A DNA stretch of 64,000 nt. Source: Hypoxylon rubiginosum. Taxonomy: Eukaryota > Ascomycota > Sordariomycetes > Xylariales > Hypoxylaceae. This document shows positions 46,124 to 60,082 of this stretch, piece after piece. The notes beneath the pieces are model-generated. The model did not search any database, was not told where the DNA came from, and saw nothing but the letters and a program-made list of their open reading frames with translations. Every line of letters starts with the position of its first letter. The first letter of the stretch is position 1. The translations under genes and the position numbers were made by a program. The DNA is taken from contig CADCXA010000055.1 in assembly GCA_902806565.1 (NCBI GenBank), forward strand, positions 558,001-622,000. The letters are read 5' to 3'.

Positions 46124-48094
46124 TTATATTTATACTTTAAACTTATTATTTTTTTTTATAGTAAAAATAAAATAATAAATATTATTTATTAGTTAAAATT
46201 TAAATAAAAAATATAGTTATTTATTAATATTATTTTATTAATAAATTGAAATAATTATTACGATATTATAATAAAAAAATATTTAATATTATTTGTTAAT
46301 TAAATTTATTAATAGTTATTAAATAATAAAATTCTATGGTTAAATATAATAAATAATTCGCTTTTAAAAGTTTTTAAAATATAAAAATTATATTTATTTT
46401 TATATATTTATAACATATTAATATTTTTCCTTACCACTAAATATTAATAATTATTAATAATAATAATATAAATAATATAAATTATTTTATAATTAACATT
46501 AAAAATTATATTAAAATAATTTAAAAAATTAAAACTAAGTAATAACTTTATTTTTAAATATTTTAAATAATATATATTAAGTTTATATTATAATTATATA
46601 TATAAATTATATAGTAATAACTTATAAACTAAATAATATAATTTATTAATATTATTTATTTTTAAATATATAAATATAATATATATAAATTTAAATATAT
46701 ATAAATAATAAAAAATTATATTTATTATAATATAAATAAAATTATAAAAATCTATTTATATAAATTATTTAAATATTTAAATAATAAATTATTTTAAAAC
46801 TTAAAATATTAATAATTTATTATTTATTTATATATATAAATAAATTATATAATATATAAATAAATATTTTTTAATATTATTTTAATTTTTTATTTTTTAT
46901 TTTAATATTTACTTTTTATTAATATATTTTTTATTAATATAAAATATAAAATAAATTTAAAAGAAAAATTCACGGTTATTATATTTTTTAATAATAATAA
47001 TAATATATTTAATTAAATCTAAAAAATTATTTATATTTTTTATTTTAAATATAATTTATTATATATATTAATTATTTTATATATTATTAATAATAATAAA
47101 CTTTATTATTTATTATTTTATAAAACTTATATAATTATTATTAAAAATATTTAAAATAATATTAAAAATATATAAAAACTATATTTTTTTTTATTTATTA
47201 ATTAAATTATTTTTTATTTACCGGTATTTTAAAATAATCTAATTAATACCAGGATTTATTATTTTCATATTTCTTATAAAAACCATATAAATATAAATTA
47301 TATATTTAAATATTATAATTAATTTTAAATATTATATATATATATTTATATTAATTATTTTTATTATAATTAACATATTATATTTAATAATTTCTTTTTA
47401 AAAACACTAGTTTTTTTTTTATAAAAATATATTTAAATAATAAAAAAATATATATATTAATAACTTATTTAATTATATTAATTTTAAATTTAATTTTAAT
47501 TATAATTATTATATTTTTATATTATAATTAATAAAACTAAAAAATAATTATATTATATTTAAAATCATAAATCCTTAGTTATTAATTAATTAAATATATA
47601 TATATTTTATAAAAAATTTATTAAATATTATTTATATTTTCTTTTTTAATTATATATTTTTTCGTTAAAATTTTTATTATATTTAAAATAAAAATTATAC
47701 CGTTATTTATTTAAAATTAAATTTTAAATAAAAAAATAAACTTTATTTAATATTATATATTTTTTAGTTATTAACTAAATATTATAATATAAATATTAAA
47801 ATATATATATTATTTTATAATTATTTTTTTTATTTAATTTTTTATATTTTAATTAAACTTTTATTTACTTGTTTTATTTAAACTTTATTTATTAAAAAAA
47901 TAATTAAAATATTTAATAATAATACTTCTTATTAAAAATATTTTATTATTTTTTTTAAATATAAAAACCTTTATAATAAATAATTTATATAATAAATAAT
48001 AATAATAAAATAACTTTTTAATTTTAAAATAAAAATTATTAATATTAAAAAAATTAACTAAAAATATAATATTAATAAAATTTTATAAAATGTA

Positions 48095-48195
48095 AATAAA
48101 GTTAAAAAAAAAATATAAGCGAAACTAAAAAAAAAGATATAAATAAAATTAAAAAAAAAACGCGAGTAAAATTAAAAAAAAAAGCGATATTAAGT
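48095..48195. repeat. About four tandem copies of a 23-24 bp A-rich unit
   Basis: Units start near 48101, 48124, 48148 and 48171 and share the form (G/A)(T/C)TAAAAAAAAAA followed by a variable end (TATAAGCGAA, GATATAAATAA, CGCGAGTAAA, GCGATATTAA). They keep more CpG than their surroundings. Confidence 0.6.
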
Positions 48196-48337
48196 ATTTA
48201 AGTAAGTGTTTAATTTATTTAATATATATTAAATAAATAAAGCTTAATAATAATAATAATTTTAAGTATTTTTTTTAAAAATATTATTATAAAAAATTAG
48301 TATTTTTAATATATATTAAATAATTTAAATTTACTAG

Positions 48338-48352
48338 TAATAATAATAATAA

Positions 48353-48436
<84 letters not shown>
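48338..48436. repeat. (TAA)n microsatellite
   Basis: About 99 bases of TAA repeats with two AAAA interruptions (near 48360 and 48402), inside the AT block. Confidence 0.9.
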
Positions 48437-48437
<1 letters not shown>

Positions 48438-51400
48438 TTTAACTTTTTTTTTTTTAATAATTTAAATAATAATTTTTAGTTTAACTAAAAGAAAAAAACC
48501 AAGCTTAATTTTTTATATTTAAATATTAAAATTAAATTTATATTATTTTATTTACCTACTAATTTTAATTTTATTTTAAAGTTATTTATATTTATATTTA
48601 ATTTAATAAATAATAATAATTAAAGTTTAAATTATTATAAAAATTATTTTATTTTAATTATTTTTTATATAATTTTTATTAATATTAAATTTCTTATTAA
48701 TATTAAGTTTTTTATTAATATTAATTTTAAAATTAACTATAAAATTATTTTTAAATATATTTATAATAATTATATTTATTAAAAGGTTTAATTTTTTTTA
48801 ATATTTTATTTATAAAAAGTTAAGTTTTTTTTAATATATTATAATTAAAAAAATTAAATTTTTTTTTATATATTACTTTTTTATATATATAATTTATAAT
48901 ATTTTTTAAATAAACGTTTTTATAAAAATAATATTTTATAAAATATATATATATAAATAAAAAGAAAATAATTTAATAAATTAATTTATTATTTTATATA
49001 TTATTTAATAAAAATTCCAAGTTAATATTTTTTTATATTTTTAAAATATAAAACCTTTTTTTATATTATAATTTTATAATATAAAACTAAAAATATTTAA
49101 TTAAATAATTTTTACTTATTTAAAGTTTATTTTTAATATTAATTAGTTTTATAATTATAATTTATTTAAAACTTTTATTTTTTTCATTACTTTATATATA
49201 TTTTAAACTAATTTATTTTTAATATATAATATATATTTAATTATTATATATTTTTTTAAACTATTATTAAAATATAATTTATATAATATTAATTTTAAAT
49301 TATTTAATATTTTTTTTATTTGTTTAATTTAAATAATTATTTAATTTAAACTTTTAAATTTTATAAACTTTTATAATTATTTTTAATTAATATTATTTAA
49401 GTTTATATAATTTATAAGATTTTTTTTTAGTTTATAAGAAATGTTTTTTAAAAGATTTTATTAACTTTAAAAAACCTTTTAATTTTATTTTAGTTTTTTT
49501 ATATTATAGGAATAATATTTATAATAACCGTTATTATTAAATTAAAAAAGCGGTTTTATAATTTTATAAATTAAAATAACAATAATTAATATACTAGTTT
49601 TTATTTATTAAGTTTATTATTTTATAATATAAATTATTTTAACTTTTTTAAACTTAATTAAAAATAAATATTAACTTTAAATTAAAATAAATTAAATTAT
49701 TTTTTAATTTTATTTTATATATTTAAAATTTTTTATTATATTAATAAAAATAATAATTATTTTATATTAAAAAATAATAAAAATTTAGTTAAATATATAT
49801 AATAAATTTTAATTAAAATTAAAAAAATAAAAATAAATAATATTATAACTTTAATATTTAATAATTTATATATATATTAAACTTTATTATTTTTTTAAAT
49901 AAACATTTTATTAATAATTTAATAGTTTATTATTAAATAAATTTTTTTATTAAATATATAATATAAAAACTAAGTTTATTATTATAAAAAAATTAAATTA
50001 AATAAAATATTAACTATTAATTATAAAAGTAAATTTATATTAATTTTTTTAATTAATTTAAAAGTTTTAATTATTATTAACTACTTATATATAAATATAT
50101 AATATTATTTTACTTTTTAAATAAAATTATATTAATTATAAAATAAATAATAATAAATTTTAATATTATATTATTTTATTTAATTATTTTAATAATATAT
50201 ATACTAGTTATTATTATAATAATATTAAAAATAAATATTTTTATTAATTTAATATATAATATATAAATATTAATAAACTTAAATAATAATAATTAATTTT
50301 TTTAATAACTACTAATAAATATATTAAAATAAATAATATATTAATTAACGTTTTTATATTAATTTCGATTTTTTTTTAATATAATTTTTTATTATTAACA
50401 ATTAAAAAAAATATAAAACTTACAATAAAATAAAAACAAATTAACATTTATTTATTTAAAGTAATTAAAATAATTTATAATTTATTATTTTAATTATTTA
50501 ATATAATAAAAAAAGTAAAATAATTAAAATATAATAAGATTTTTTATTTTAAAAAATAAAAATAAATTAAATAATTAATTAAAAGTGTTTTATATATATA
50601 TTAAATATAATATTATTTATAATATTTTTTTTTTAATTATTTATTAATTTTTATAAAATTTTAAAATATATAATATTTAATAATTTATTAAACTTTGTTT
50701 TTAATATCTTTAAAACTTTTAATTTTTAAATAAATTTAACTTTTAATATAATTATATAAAATTACTTATATATAAATATAAAAATTTTTTAATTAATATT
50801 AATTATATTAAAAAATTATTTTTATAATTTATTTATAATTATAATAAAATAAATTAATATTAGGAATTATTATTTAAATTATATAAATAACTAGTTTTTA
50901 TTATTTTAAATTAATTTAATTTTTAATAAAATATATTTTATTTTATTAAATAACTTATTAAAAATCTTAGTTTTTATATTATATTTATTAAATTAAGTTA
51001 TAATTATTTAAATGTTATTATAAAAGTTTTAATTAAAATTTAAATTATATAATATTATAATAAAAAAATTAACTTTTAATTTTAATTTAATTAATAATAT
51101 TTTTTTTAGTTATAAAGTTTAAATGATTTTAATTAATGTTTTTTTAACTTATTAATTATTTATTTTAATAAATTTATTTATTAAAAAGTATTTTTATTTT
51201 TTTTTAAAGATATTAAATAATAAATTATTATTAATTTTTTATATAAATATATTATATATAAATAAAATAAACTTAAAAATAAAAACATTTAAATTATATA
51301 ATATATTATTTAAAATTTTTTTTAAATAAATATAATTATAAAAATTTTTAATACTATTAAATATTTTTATTATATTAAATAATAATATTAGTTTATTAGT

Positions 51401-54400
51401 TTTAAAATTATAAAAAATTATTTAAAATTATTATAAAAACTTTATATTTTTTATATTATTTTATTAAATTTTTATATTTTTTATTAAATATAGTTTTTAA
51501 AGTTTAAATTATAAAAATAAATTTTATAAATAAATATTAATAATTTACAGCTTTAATTTCTTTTTAATTATAAGTAAAATTTATATAAAGTTTTTTTTAA
51601 ATAAAATAAACATTTTATTAAATAAAAATTAATTTTTTTATATATTATATAATATTTTATAAACTATTTTAAATATATATTTATATTATATAATAACTTT
51701 ATTTTAAATAATTAACAATATTTATTAAAAAAGATTTATTTTTATTGATTTTTTTTAAATATTATATATTAAATTATTATTTAAAGTAATAAAAATTTTA
51801 AACTATAAATAAACAGTTTTTTCGTTAAATAATAAAAACGTTATAATATTAAATAAAACTATATATAATATAATTTTCTTTTTTAATTAATAATAATAAT
51901 AAAATATTAAATATAAAAAAGTTTTTTTAGTTTTAATTAAGTTTTATAAATAAAAATATATAAAAAAAAAAGTTTATTTAATAATTATTATAATAATATT
52001 ATATATAATATATTAATTATTATTTAATATTAAAAACGTTTTATTATATAAGTTTATTTTAATATTATAATTATAATTTAATTTTTTTTAAGTAAGTAAT
52101 TAATATAAACCTTTTTTTAATTAAATTAAAATAAAAAAAAACTTATTTTATTTTAATTTTTTAAACTTATAATAATTATTTTAATTAAATATAAATTATA
52201 ATTTAAATAAACAATTTTAATTAAATTAAATAAATTTTATATTTTATTAAATACTTATATTAAATTATTATATATTAATTTTTAAAACTTATTTTAAATA
52301 TAAATTAAATTTTAAATATTACTTTTTTATAAAATATATATAAAAACAGTTTTTAACTAACTATTAATTAAAAATATTTATATTTTTTTAAAAAAATTCT
52401 TTTAATAATTATTATTTTTTAAAAAGTTTTAAACTTAATAAGTGTTTTAAAATATTAAATATTAAATATTATTATATTTTATTAAATTAAATTAACTTTT
52501 AGTTTTAAAAATTAAAATAAAAAATATTTATAAATAAAATCTTTTATTAATTTTTAAATAAATAAAATATATTTAATTAAACTTTTTTACCATTTTTTAT
52601 TTATATTTTATTTATTTTTTTTTTATATATTATTAAAATAAATATAGAAAATTTTAATATAAAACATTTTAATTATTTTTATAAATTTTATTATATTTAA
52701 ATTATATTATAAAAGTTATATAATTTTATTTTAAGGTTTTTATTATTAATTTAAAATTATTTTTAATATAATATTTTATCTTATTTTTTTTTTTTAAGTA
52801 AATAATTAAAAGTTAAATAAATAAATATATATTATAAACTAGAAATTTTAAAAAATAATATATTAATTTATATAATTTAATAAAATAATTATATAAATAT
52901 TTATTAATTTTATTATAAGGTTAATTTTAATTTTAATTTTATTATAATAATGTTTTTTTTTAATATAAATAAGTTATAATTTAATTATTATTTTTATAAA
53001 TATATTTATAAATATATTTAATTATTTTTATAATAATATAAATTTTAATATTAATATATATTTAATATTTTTAACTAAAAAAAAAGTTATATAATATTAT
53101 TTAATTATTATTTTATTTTATTAGTTTTAAATAACTTAAAACCTTAATATATAATTTTTATTTATATGTTAAATATTTATTTAATTTAATTATAATTTTA
53201 AAGTAAAATAATTTTAAAAAGTTTTTAAAATAATGGTTTTTAATTATATAAAATAATTTTAAATTTATTATATTATAAAATTTATATATTATATTAAATA
53301 ATATTATTTATTATAAAATATTATTTAAATTAATATTAGTTTTTAAAATTTTAATTTATATAACGTGATTAATATTTATAGGTTTTATAAATTAATTATA
53401 ATTTAATAATAATAAAAAAATTAAATAATATATATAAAATAAGTTTTTTTTTTAATATTTAATTATTTAAACTATATTATAATATTTATTAAAATAGTTT
53501 TTCTTTATAATATTATTTAAAAATGTTTTTTATTTTTAATTAAAAATATAAATATTAATATTAAGTTAATTACTTATAATTTAACTTAAAAAAAACTTAT
53601 TTTTTATTTTTAGCTAGTTTAAATTAATAGTAAAAATAATAAAAGAAATTAATTAATTTAAATAATAAATAACAACTATTAAATTTTAATAATAATAAAA
53701 TATAAATTTTTTATTATTAATAAATAAAAATAATAAATATATAGCACGGTTAATATTAATTAAATTAATATTTTTAATTAAAATAATATTATAAAAACCA
53801 TTTTAAAAAACTTTTTATAAATTATTTTATTTATATTTTAATTACTTTAAAATAACTTGTTTTATAATAACTTAAATATTAATTAAATATTATTGGAAAA
53901 ATCGATTAAATGTAAATAAAATTAATATTTTTTATTTATAATTATATAGATAATATTAAAAATATTACCGTAAAAATAAATTCTTTTTTTTACGATTTTT
54001 ATTTTAAAATTATATATTTAAATTATAACTAGTTTTTTTATATAGTTATATTAATATATAAATAAATAATATATATATTAAATAATTTATAAAAACATAT
54101 ATATAAAAAAATAATATTTTTTTTATAACAGTTTATTTAATTAAAATAATTTTTTTTTACTATTAACTTTTTTTTATAACGTTTAAAATAATATTAATAA
54201 TATTTTTAATTTTTAAAAAATTTTTATATTATTAATTTACACCCTTTTTAAAAATTATATTTAAGTTAAATTTTAATATAAATTAAATTATAAAACTATT
54301 TATATTTAAATTTTTTAAATTATCCACGGCTTTTTATATTTATTTTTAAATTATAATATACTTTTTAATATATAAATTATTTATATAAATTTTTTTAAAA

Positions 54401-57099
54401 AACTATATTAAAATATCTAGATTTAAATTATTATTATTAATAATAAATCGATATTAAATAACTAGTTATAAATTATAAAAATACAATTAAATATATTTAA
54501 ACCACTTATTTTATATTATTTTTAAAAAGCCGGTTATATAATATAAAACCTTTTAAATTTAAAAACAACTAGAATTTAAATTATTAATATTATAATTAAT
54601 AAGTTTATATAAAATAAATATAAAAAAAAAAACAAAGTTAAACCATTAAATATTTTTTTAAAACTTTTAAACTTTTAAATTAAAACCGATTAATAATAAT
54701 TATAAAAACTTAAAAAATTTATAGATTTCTACTAATTATATATTTTTATTTTTATAATAAAATATAAAAGTTTTATTTTTTTTTACTTTTTTTTTAAAAT
54801 GTTTATTAAATTAATAAAACATATTATAAAAATTATATTACTTATTTATAACGTTAATATTATAAATATTTATCTGTAAAAATTTATTATTATATAATTA
54901 AGTTTTATAATATTTAGTAAAATTTAACTGCTTTTTATAATAAAAATATAAAAAATATAATAAATAGTTTTATTTTAAAAACTATTAGTTTAAAATTTAA
55001 AATAATTATAAAAAATCTTAAAACTTAAATTATTATTATTTAATTACTTTGTTTCTTTTAATTTTAAACTTTTAAAAATATTTAAATTAGTAAAATATAT
55101 TTAAATTAATTTTATTTAATAACTAATATTATTTTAAAATATAATATAAATAATAAATATAATAAAAATCTTTTATATAAAAATTAAAAATTATTTTAAA
55201 TAACATATAAATTTTTTTATATTTAATATAAGTTTTAATAAATTTATATATATTTATTATATAAAAATAAAAAAAAAATAAATAATATATAATTATAATA
55301 AACTAGTTTTAAATAATAATAAATTTTAAAAAAACTTAATTATATATTAAAATATAATAATATTTATATGTTAAAAATAAATAAAATAATAATAATTAAA
55401 AGAAATATTTAATATTAATTAAAACTAAAAAATATAAATAAAAAGTTTAAATAAAAAATAAAAAAACTTATAAATAAAAAAAAGTATATATAAAATTTAT
55501 TTTTTTTAAGTTAATATTTTTAAAATATATTTAATATATTTTATTATAATATATTTTATTATATAAAAAACAAAGAAAATAAAAAGTTTTAAAAAAATAA
55601 ATATATATTAAAACTATTTAAATATTTAAATTATATATTAATATATTATTAGTTTTTTTTAAATTTTATTAAAAATAATTAAATATTATTAAAATATAAT
55701 AATTAAAACTAAATATAAATATATTTTATTTTAATTTTTATTTTAATATATTTAATATTATTAGTTTTTATTTAATTTTATACTTAATATTTTTAAATTT
55801 TAAAAAAAAACTAGATATTTTATTAAATTTTAATAAAATAAATATTAATATAAGTTTTAATAAAAAGTTTAAATTATTATTTATTATAATTAAACTAATT
55901 AATATTAATAATAATAAAAAGTTATTTTTTTTAAGAATTATAAATAAAAAAAGTAAATTATTTAATAAACTTATAAAAATAAAAACTTTTTTATTTATAA
56001 ATATAATTAAAAATAATATTAATTTATAAAAATTATTTTTTTAATAAAACTATTTTTAATATAACTTATTAAAATTTTAAGAAAAATGAAAAAATAAGCT
56101 TTATTTTTATAATAATAAGCTTTTATTAACTAAAAAAAAAAAAAAAAATTATAATATAAAACGGTTTTTTATAAAAAAAACATTAAAAGATTTATTAAAA
56201 AAGTTATTAATATTATAAAAAACTTATATATATAATTAAAAACATTTATTATTAATAAAAATTTTAAAATATTATAATTTTATAAAATAATTATTTATAT
56301 TATCTAATAAATAATTATTAAAACTTTAATTTAAAAAATAATAATTAAAAATAATTTTTATAAAAAATTTATATAAAAAAAACAAAAAAAAATTTAAAAT
56401 TAAATAATAAAAAAATAATTTTATAGTTTTAAAAAATATAAACTAATAAATTAATTTTATTTATTTAAAATTAACTTTATTATTATTATTATTATTATTT
56501 TTAATTTAATATTATTAATAAATAATTATTTTTTATTAGTTTAAAATATAAAATTATTTAATAAATTTAGTTTTTAAATAAATCTAATAAATATATATAT
56601 ATTTTTAAAAAAATAAATTACAATAAATAAAAAAATTATAATAACAATATATTAACTGTTAAAATAAAAAATAACTATAATATTAAAAATAAAAAAAAAT
56701 ATTTATATATTTTAAATTTAAAAAATTTTTATAACTAGGTTTTAATATTAAAAAATATTTATTTTATTATATAGTTTAGTAAATTAAATAAATGTTTATT
56801 ATAAATATTAAAAGTTAAATTATAATTAAATAAAAATAAAAAAAAAACTTAAATATAATAAAAATAAAAAAACAAGAAAAAAAAAAAAAAATATATATAT
56901 ATAAAAATAAAAAAATAAGTTTAACTTTTTATTATATATAAATATAAATATAAATTAATATTTTATTATTAATATAATATAAGATATTTAAAAAATATTT
57001 ATAGTTAAAAATTTAAATTAATATAAATAATTTATTTTTAAATTAATATATCTTATTTTTAAAAGTTTAATTAATTATAAACTATTTATTTTTTAAATA

Positions 57100-57960
57100 T
57101 AACCAGTTAAATTTTACTAAATATATTTATTATTTTTAAAAGTTTTAATAATTATAAATTACTTATTTTTTAAATATATTTAACTAAGTTTAATTAAATA
57201 TATTTAAATTAAAATTAAAATTTAAATACTTTTTTATAAACCTTATAAATATAATAAAAAAAAGTTTAAATTAATTAAATAATAAAAATAATAATTATTT
57301 ATTTATTTTTTAATTATAATTAGTTAAATTTAATTAATTATATTTAAAGTTAATTAAAAAATTAATGTTTTTTTATAAAGCTTATAAACGTAATTAAAAA
57401 AATAATAAATTAATTAAATAATTAAAAATTAAATAAATAAAAGTTACGTATTTTTTAATTATATTTAATTAAATTTAATCGATTATATTTAAAATTAATT
57501 AAAAAATTAATATTTTTTTATAAAACTTATAAATATAATAAAAAAACTATAAGTTAATTAAATAATTAAAAGTTTAATTATTTATTTTATAAATATATTT
57601 AATTAAACTTAATTAAATTTATTTAAAAATATTTTAAATATATTAAGATTTTATTTTATATATTTATATATTTTTTAAATACGTTTAATTAAATTTAATT
57701 AAATATATTTAAAAATAACAATTAAAATATATTAAAATATTTTCCTATAAATTTATATATTTTTTAAATATATTTAATTAAATTTAATTAAATTTATTTA
57801 TATTATAATTAAAAAACTAAACCGTTTTTTTATAAGTTTTATAAATATTATTAAAAAAACTATAAATTAATTAAATAATTAAAAATAAAATTACCTGGTT
57901 TTTTAATTTTTAAATATATTTAATTAAAATTAAATAAATAGTTTTAAATAATTTAAATAT
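57100..57960. repeat. Degenerate tandem repeat, unit about 140 bp
   Basis: A segment of the form TTTTTATAAA-CTTATAAATATAATAAAAAAA, then TTAATTAAATAATTAAA, then TTTAATTAAATTTAATTAAAT recurs starting near 57230, 57370, 57513 and 57826. The first three spacings are about 140 bases; the copies are diverged. Shorter pieces of the same unit lie at both ends. Confidence 0.5.
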
Positions 57961-58129
57961 TTTTTTATAAGCTTTATTAATAATATAAATTAATTAAATA
58001 TTATAAATAAATAATTATAAAAACGGTAATTAATAATATAATTTAAAATATTATAAATTTTATAAAATTTATTTAATTTTAATTAAAAAAAAAAAACTAT
58101 ATTATAAGTTTATATAATATTATATTTAT

Positions 58130-58335
58130 TAAAATAAAAACTATAATTAAAAGTTAAATTTATTATATTTTTTTATATTATATATAAAATTTATATTAAT
58201 TAATTAATTATATTTTAACGTATATTTTTTAAAAAAAAAAACTATAATTAAAAATTAAATTTATTATATTTTTTTATATTATATTAATATTTATATTAAT
58301 TAGTTAATTATATTTTAATATATATTTAATAAATT
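58130..58335. repeat. Two direct copies of about 100 bp
   Basis: CTATAATTAAAAGTTAAATT at 58141 and CTATAATTAAAAATTAAATT at 58242 begin two nearly identical stretches spaced 101 bases apart, each ending in TTAATTATATTTTAA(C/T)(G/A)TATAT. The C/T and G/A differences are of the kind RIP makes. Confidence 0.6.
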
Positions 58336-58490
58336 TTTTATAAAATTAATTAATTTATTTTATTATAACTTAAAAAAATTAATAATTAATATAATTTAAT
58401 AAAACTTATTTTATATAACTTTTTTATATTATTTATATTTTTATAAATTTTATTATAATAAAATTATAAAGGAAAATATTAAAAAATACA

Positions 58491-58940
58491 AGGTAATTCT
58501 AAGTATCTGATTGGCCGGTGAAATTATGGTAATACTAATGAAATAAAAAGAAGTTAATATGTCCCGTCTTTATCATCGTTAGTCGAGATATTTACGGTAC
58601 CTGGGTATATGATTAAAAAAAGACTGGGCGGTGTTATTCGGGCTACAAGACCCCTGATAAGCTTCCAAGGTTCCAAGGTCCCCTTGGTTCCCCAATTTTA
58701 GGTACTACGGTACTGGTTCCGGCAGCATTCTAACACTCGCTAAAATCAGCACGCGACTCCCGAATCCCGATAACTTGTCGACGCCAGATCCGTTCCCTGT
58801 CTCCCTGTTAAGACGTAATCTTGGCCTCATTCCGAATTGCTCTACACCACCCCATTTAGGCCCTTGCATCTTCCTCTACGAATTCCGGCAGTTCGAAATA
58901 TTTAGTGGGAGTCGTCACATACGCAACTCAGACCGCAAAC
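58491..58940. other. Promoter region of the CUE1-like gene
   Basis: Normal composition resumes here. It has a CCAAGGTTCCAAGGTCCCCTTGG stretch near 58663-58686 containing short inverted units. It should hold the promoter and 5' UTR of the gene starting at 58941. No other gene seen. Confidence 0.45.
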
Positions 58941-59624
58941 ATGGCGGATGAACAAGTTTCGCTCACCTCCCTAATCCTAATAGTCGTCATCGGCGGTTTC
59001 GTTATTCGCTACCTGTTCTTCTCACCTGCATCCCCAGCACCACGACCAGTACGAGATGCCCAGTCAGTGGCAAGGGTGAGAGAGGCAATAGTACAGAGGG
59101 TACAAGAAGTTTGCCCTCATGTCGATCGGAGGACCATCTTGTGGGATTTGCAGCGCCATGGAGGGAACGTTACGGCGACCGTGGAGAGGATACTGTCCGG
59201 ACAGATAGAAACCGTAAGTTTTGCTTAGGCGCACGCTTCATGAATGTGATATTCGACGCCGCATTAACCATAAACAAACCATACCAACATGAACCTATAC
59301 TAACTTTGGCCTCCTCATTAGCCTCCTATTACATTCCAACCACCGCCTGCCCCAGCTTCTCCGAGTCCGTCCGCGACAACGCAAACACAACCTTTCAAGG
59401 CGCCGCCTAAGCCTGCCGAACCGGACTTAATTACCAGGTACAGACTGCAGAGTAAAGTCAATGCCGATGGCGAGAGCGAAGCTGCGACAAAGTCGAAAGC
59501 GTGGAGCTCCAATCGGGACGAGAGGCAGGCTACACTTCAGCGAAGGCGGGACGAAATGATTCTGGCAGCGAGGAAGAAGATGGAGGCAAAAATCGCAGCT
59601 GAGAAGGCCGCCAGGAACTCTTAG
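58941..59624 (+). CDS. cue1: CUE-domain ER membrane protein (Cue1-like, ER-associated degradation)
   Basis: Two exons: 58941-59213 and 59322-59624, with a 108 nt intron; 191 aa. Residues about 8-27 are a single membrane anchor right at the N-terminus (LTSLILIVVIGGFVIRYLFF). The CUE ubiquitin-binding domain covers about 44-90 (VREAIVQRVQEVCPHVDRRT, then DLQRHGGNVTATVERIL), with the conserved Pro and the di-hydrophobic end. A Pro-rich linker leads to a charged helical tail (RRRDEMILAARKKMEAKIAA) that could be the E2-binding part. Yeast Cue1 recruits and activates Ubc7 at the ER membrane; the layout here agrees. The frame upstream of 58941 lacks an ATG, so the start is secure. It lies about 450 bases from the AT block yet shows no sign of mutation. 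Confidence 0.85.
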
Positions 59625-60082
59625 CAACAATAACCGACCTTGAAGAGTGTGAGATCGGCTTGGCAACAAAAAGGAAATCCGGGATCGTACGGGAATTGTA
59701 CATTTGGCGTTTTGCCCTCAAGTCGGCGGTGCTTTGGTATACCAAGCCTGAAGAGTATTTGAGAATAAACGCGGCTACTCATTGGTCCAAGACATACATA
59801 ATTCTGTAGAGCGTAGGTACTTACCCGGTAATCATCAAAGGTTGAAGCGTTGATCAGTAATTTTAATGGTCGCTCAGACACTCCCGGTATCATTCGACCG
59901 GACAGTAATTCTATAAACGCCTCTATATCATTATTACTTAACCTCTTTTCCGTGTTTCCAATACGCCTCTATCGAAGTCTCTTGCAAATGGTGTAAATGG
60001 CGTAAAATGATTATCGCTATGCCTCATATCCGTACGCCGACCCAATGTACCAAATAATGTCAAATCACCGTGATGTCTTGTC
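59625..60082. other. Convergent intergenic spacer
   Basis: About 460 bases between the 3' ends of the CUE1-like gene (+) and the single-pass membrane protein gene (-). No gene seen; expected 3' UTRs. Confidence 0.5.

Larger units (their letters stand above)
44585..58490. repeat. 13.9 kb extreme AT-rich block, probably RIP-degraded repeat DNA
   Basis: Nearly every line is A and T only, with about 0-5 G or C per 60 bases, so G+C is well under 10 percent. No coding frame survives on either strand. Both edges are sharp: ordinary sequence ends at the GC hairpin near 44574 and returns at about 58490. Residual C bases are mostly followed by T, C or G and less often by A, as expected if CpA was the preferred target, the known RIP preference. 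Several tandem arrays are recognisable inside. I cannot identify the ancestral element. A role as constitutive heterochromatin, or as a centromere-like region, is possible from composition alone. Confidence 0.85.

Noticed and set aside
44585..58490. Mitochondrial DNA insertion as the source of the AT block
   Set aside because: No remnant of mitochondrial genes, tRNAs or GC clusters is visible, and tandem arrays with C/T and G/A variants fit mutated nuclear repeats better.
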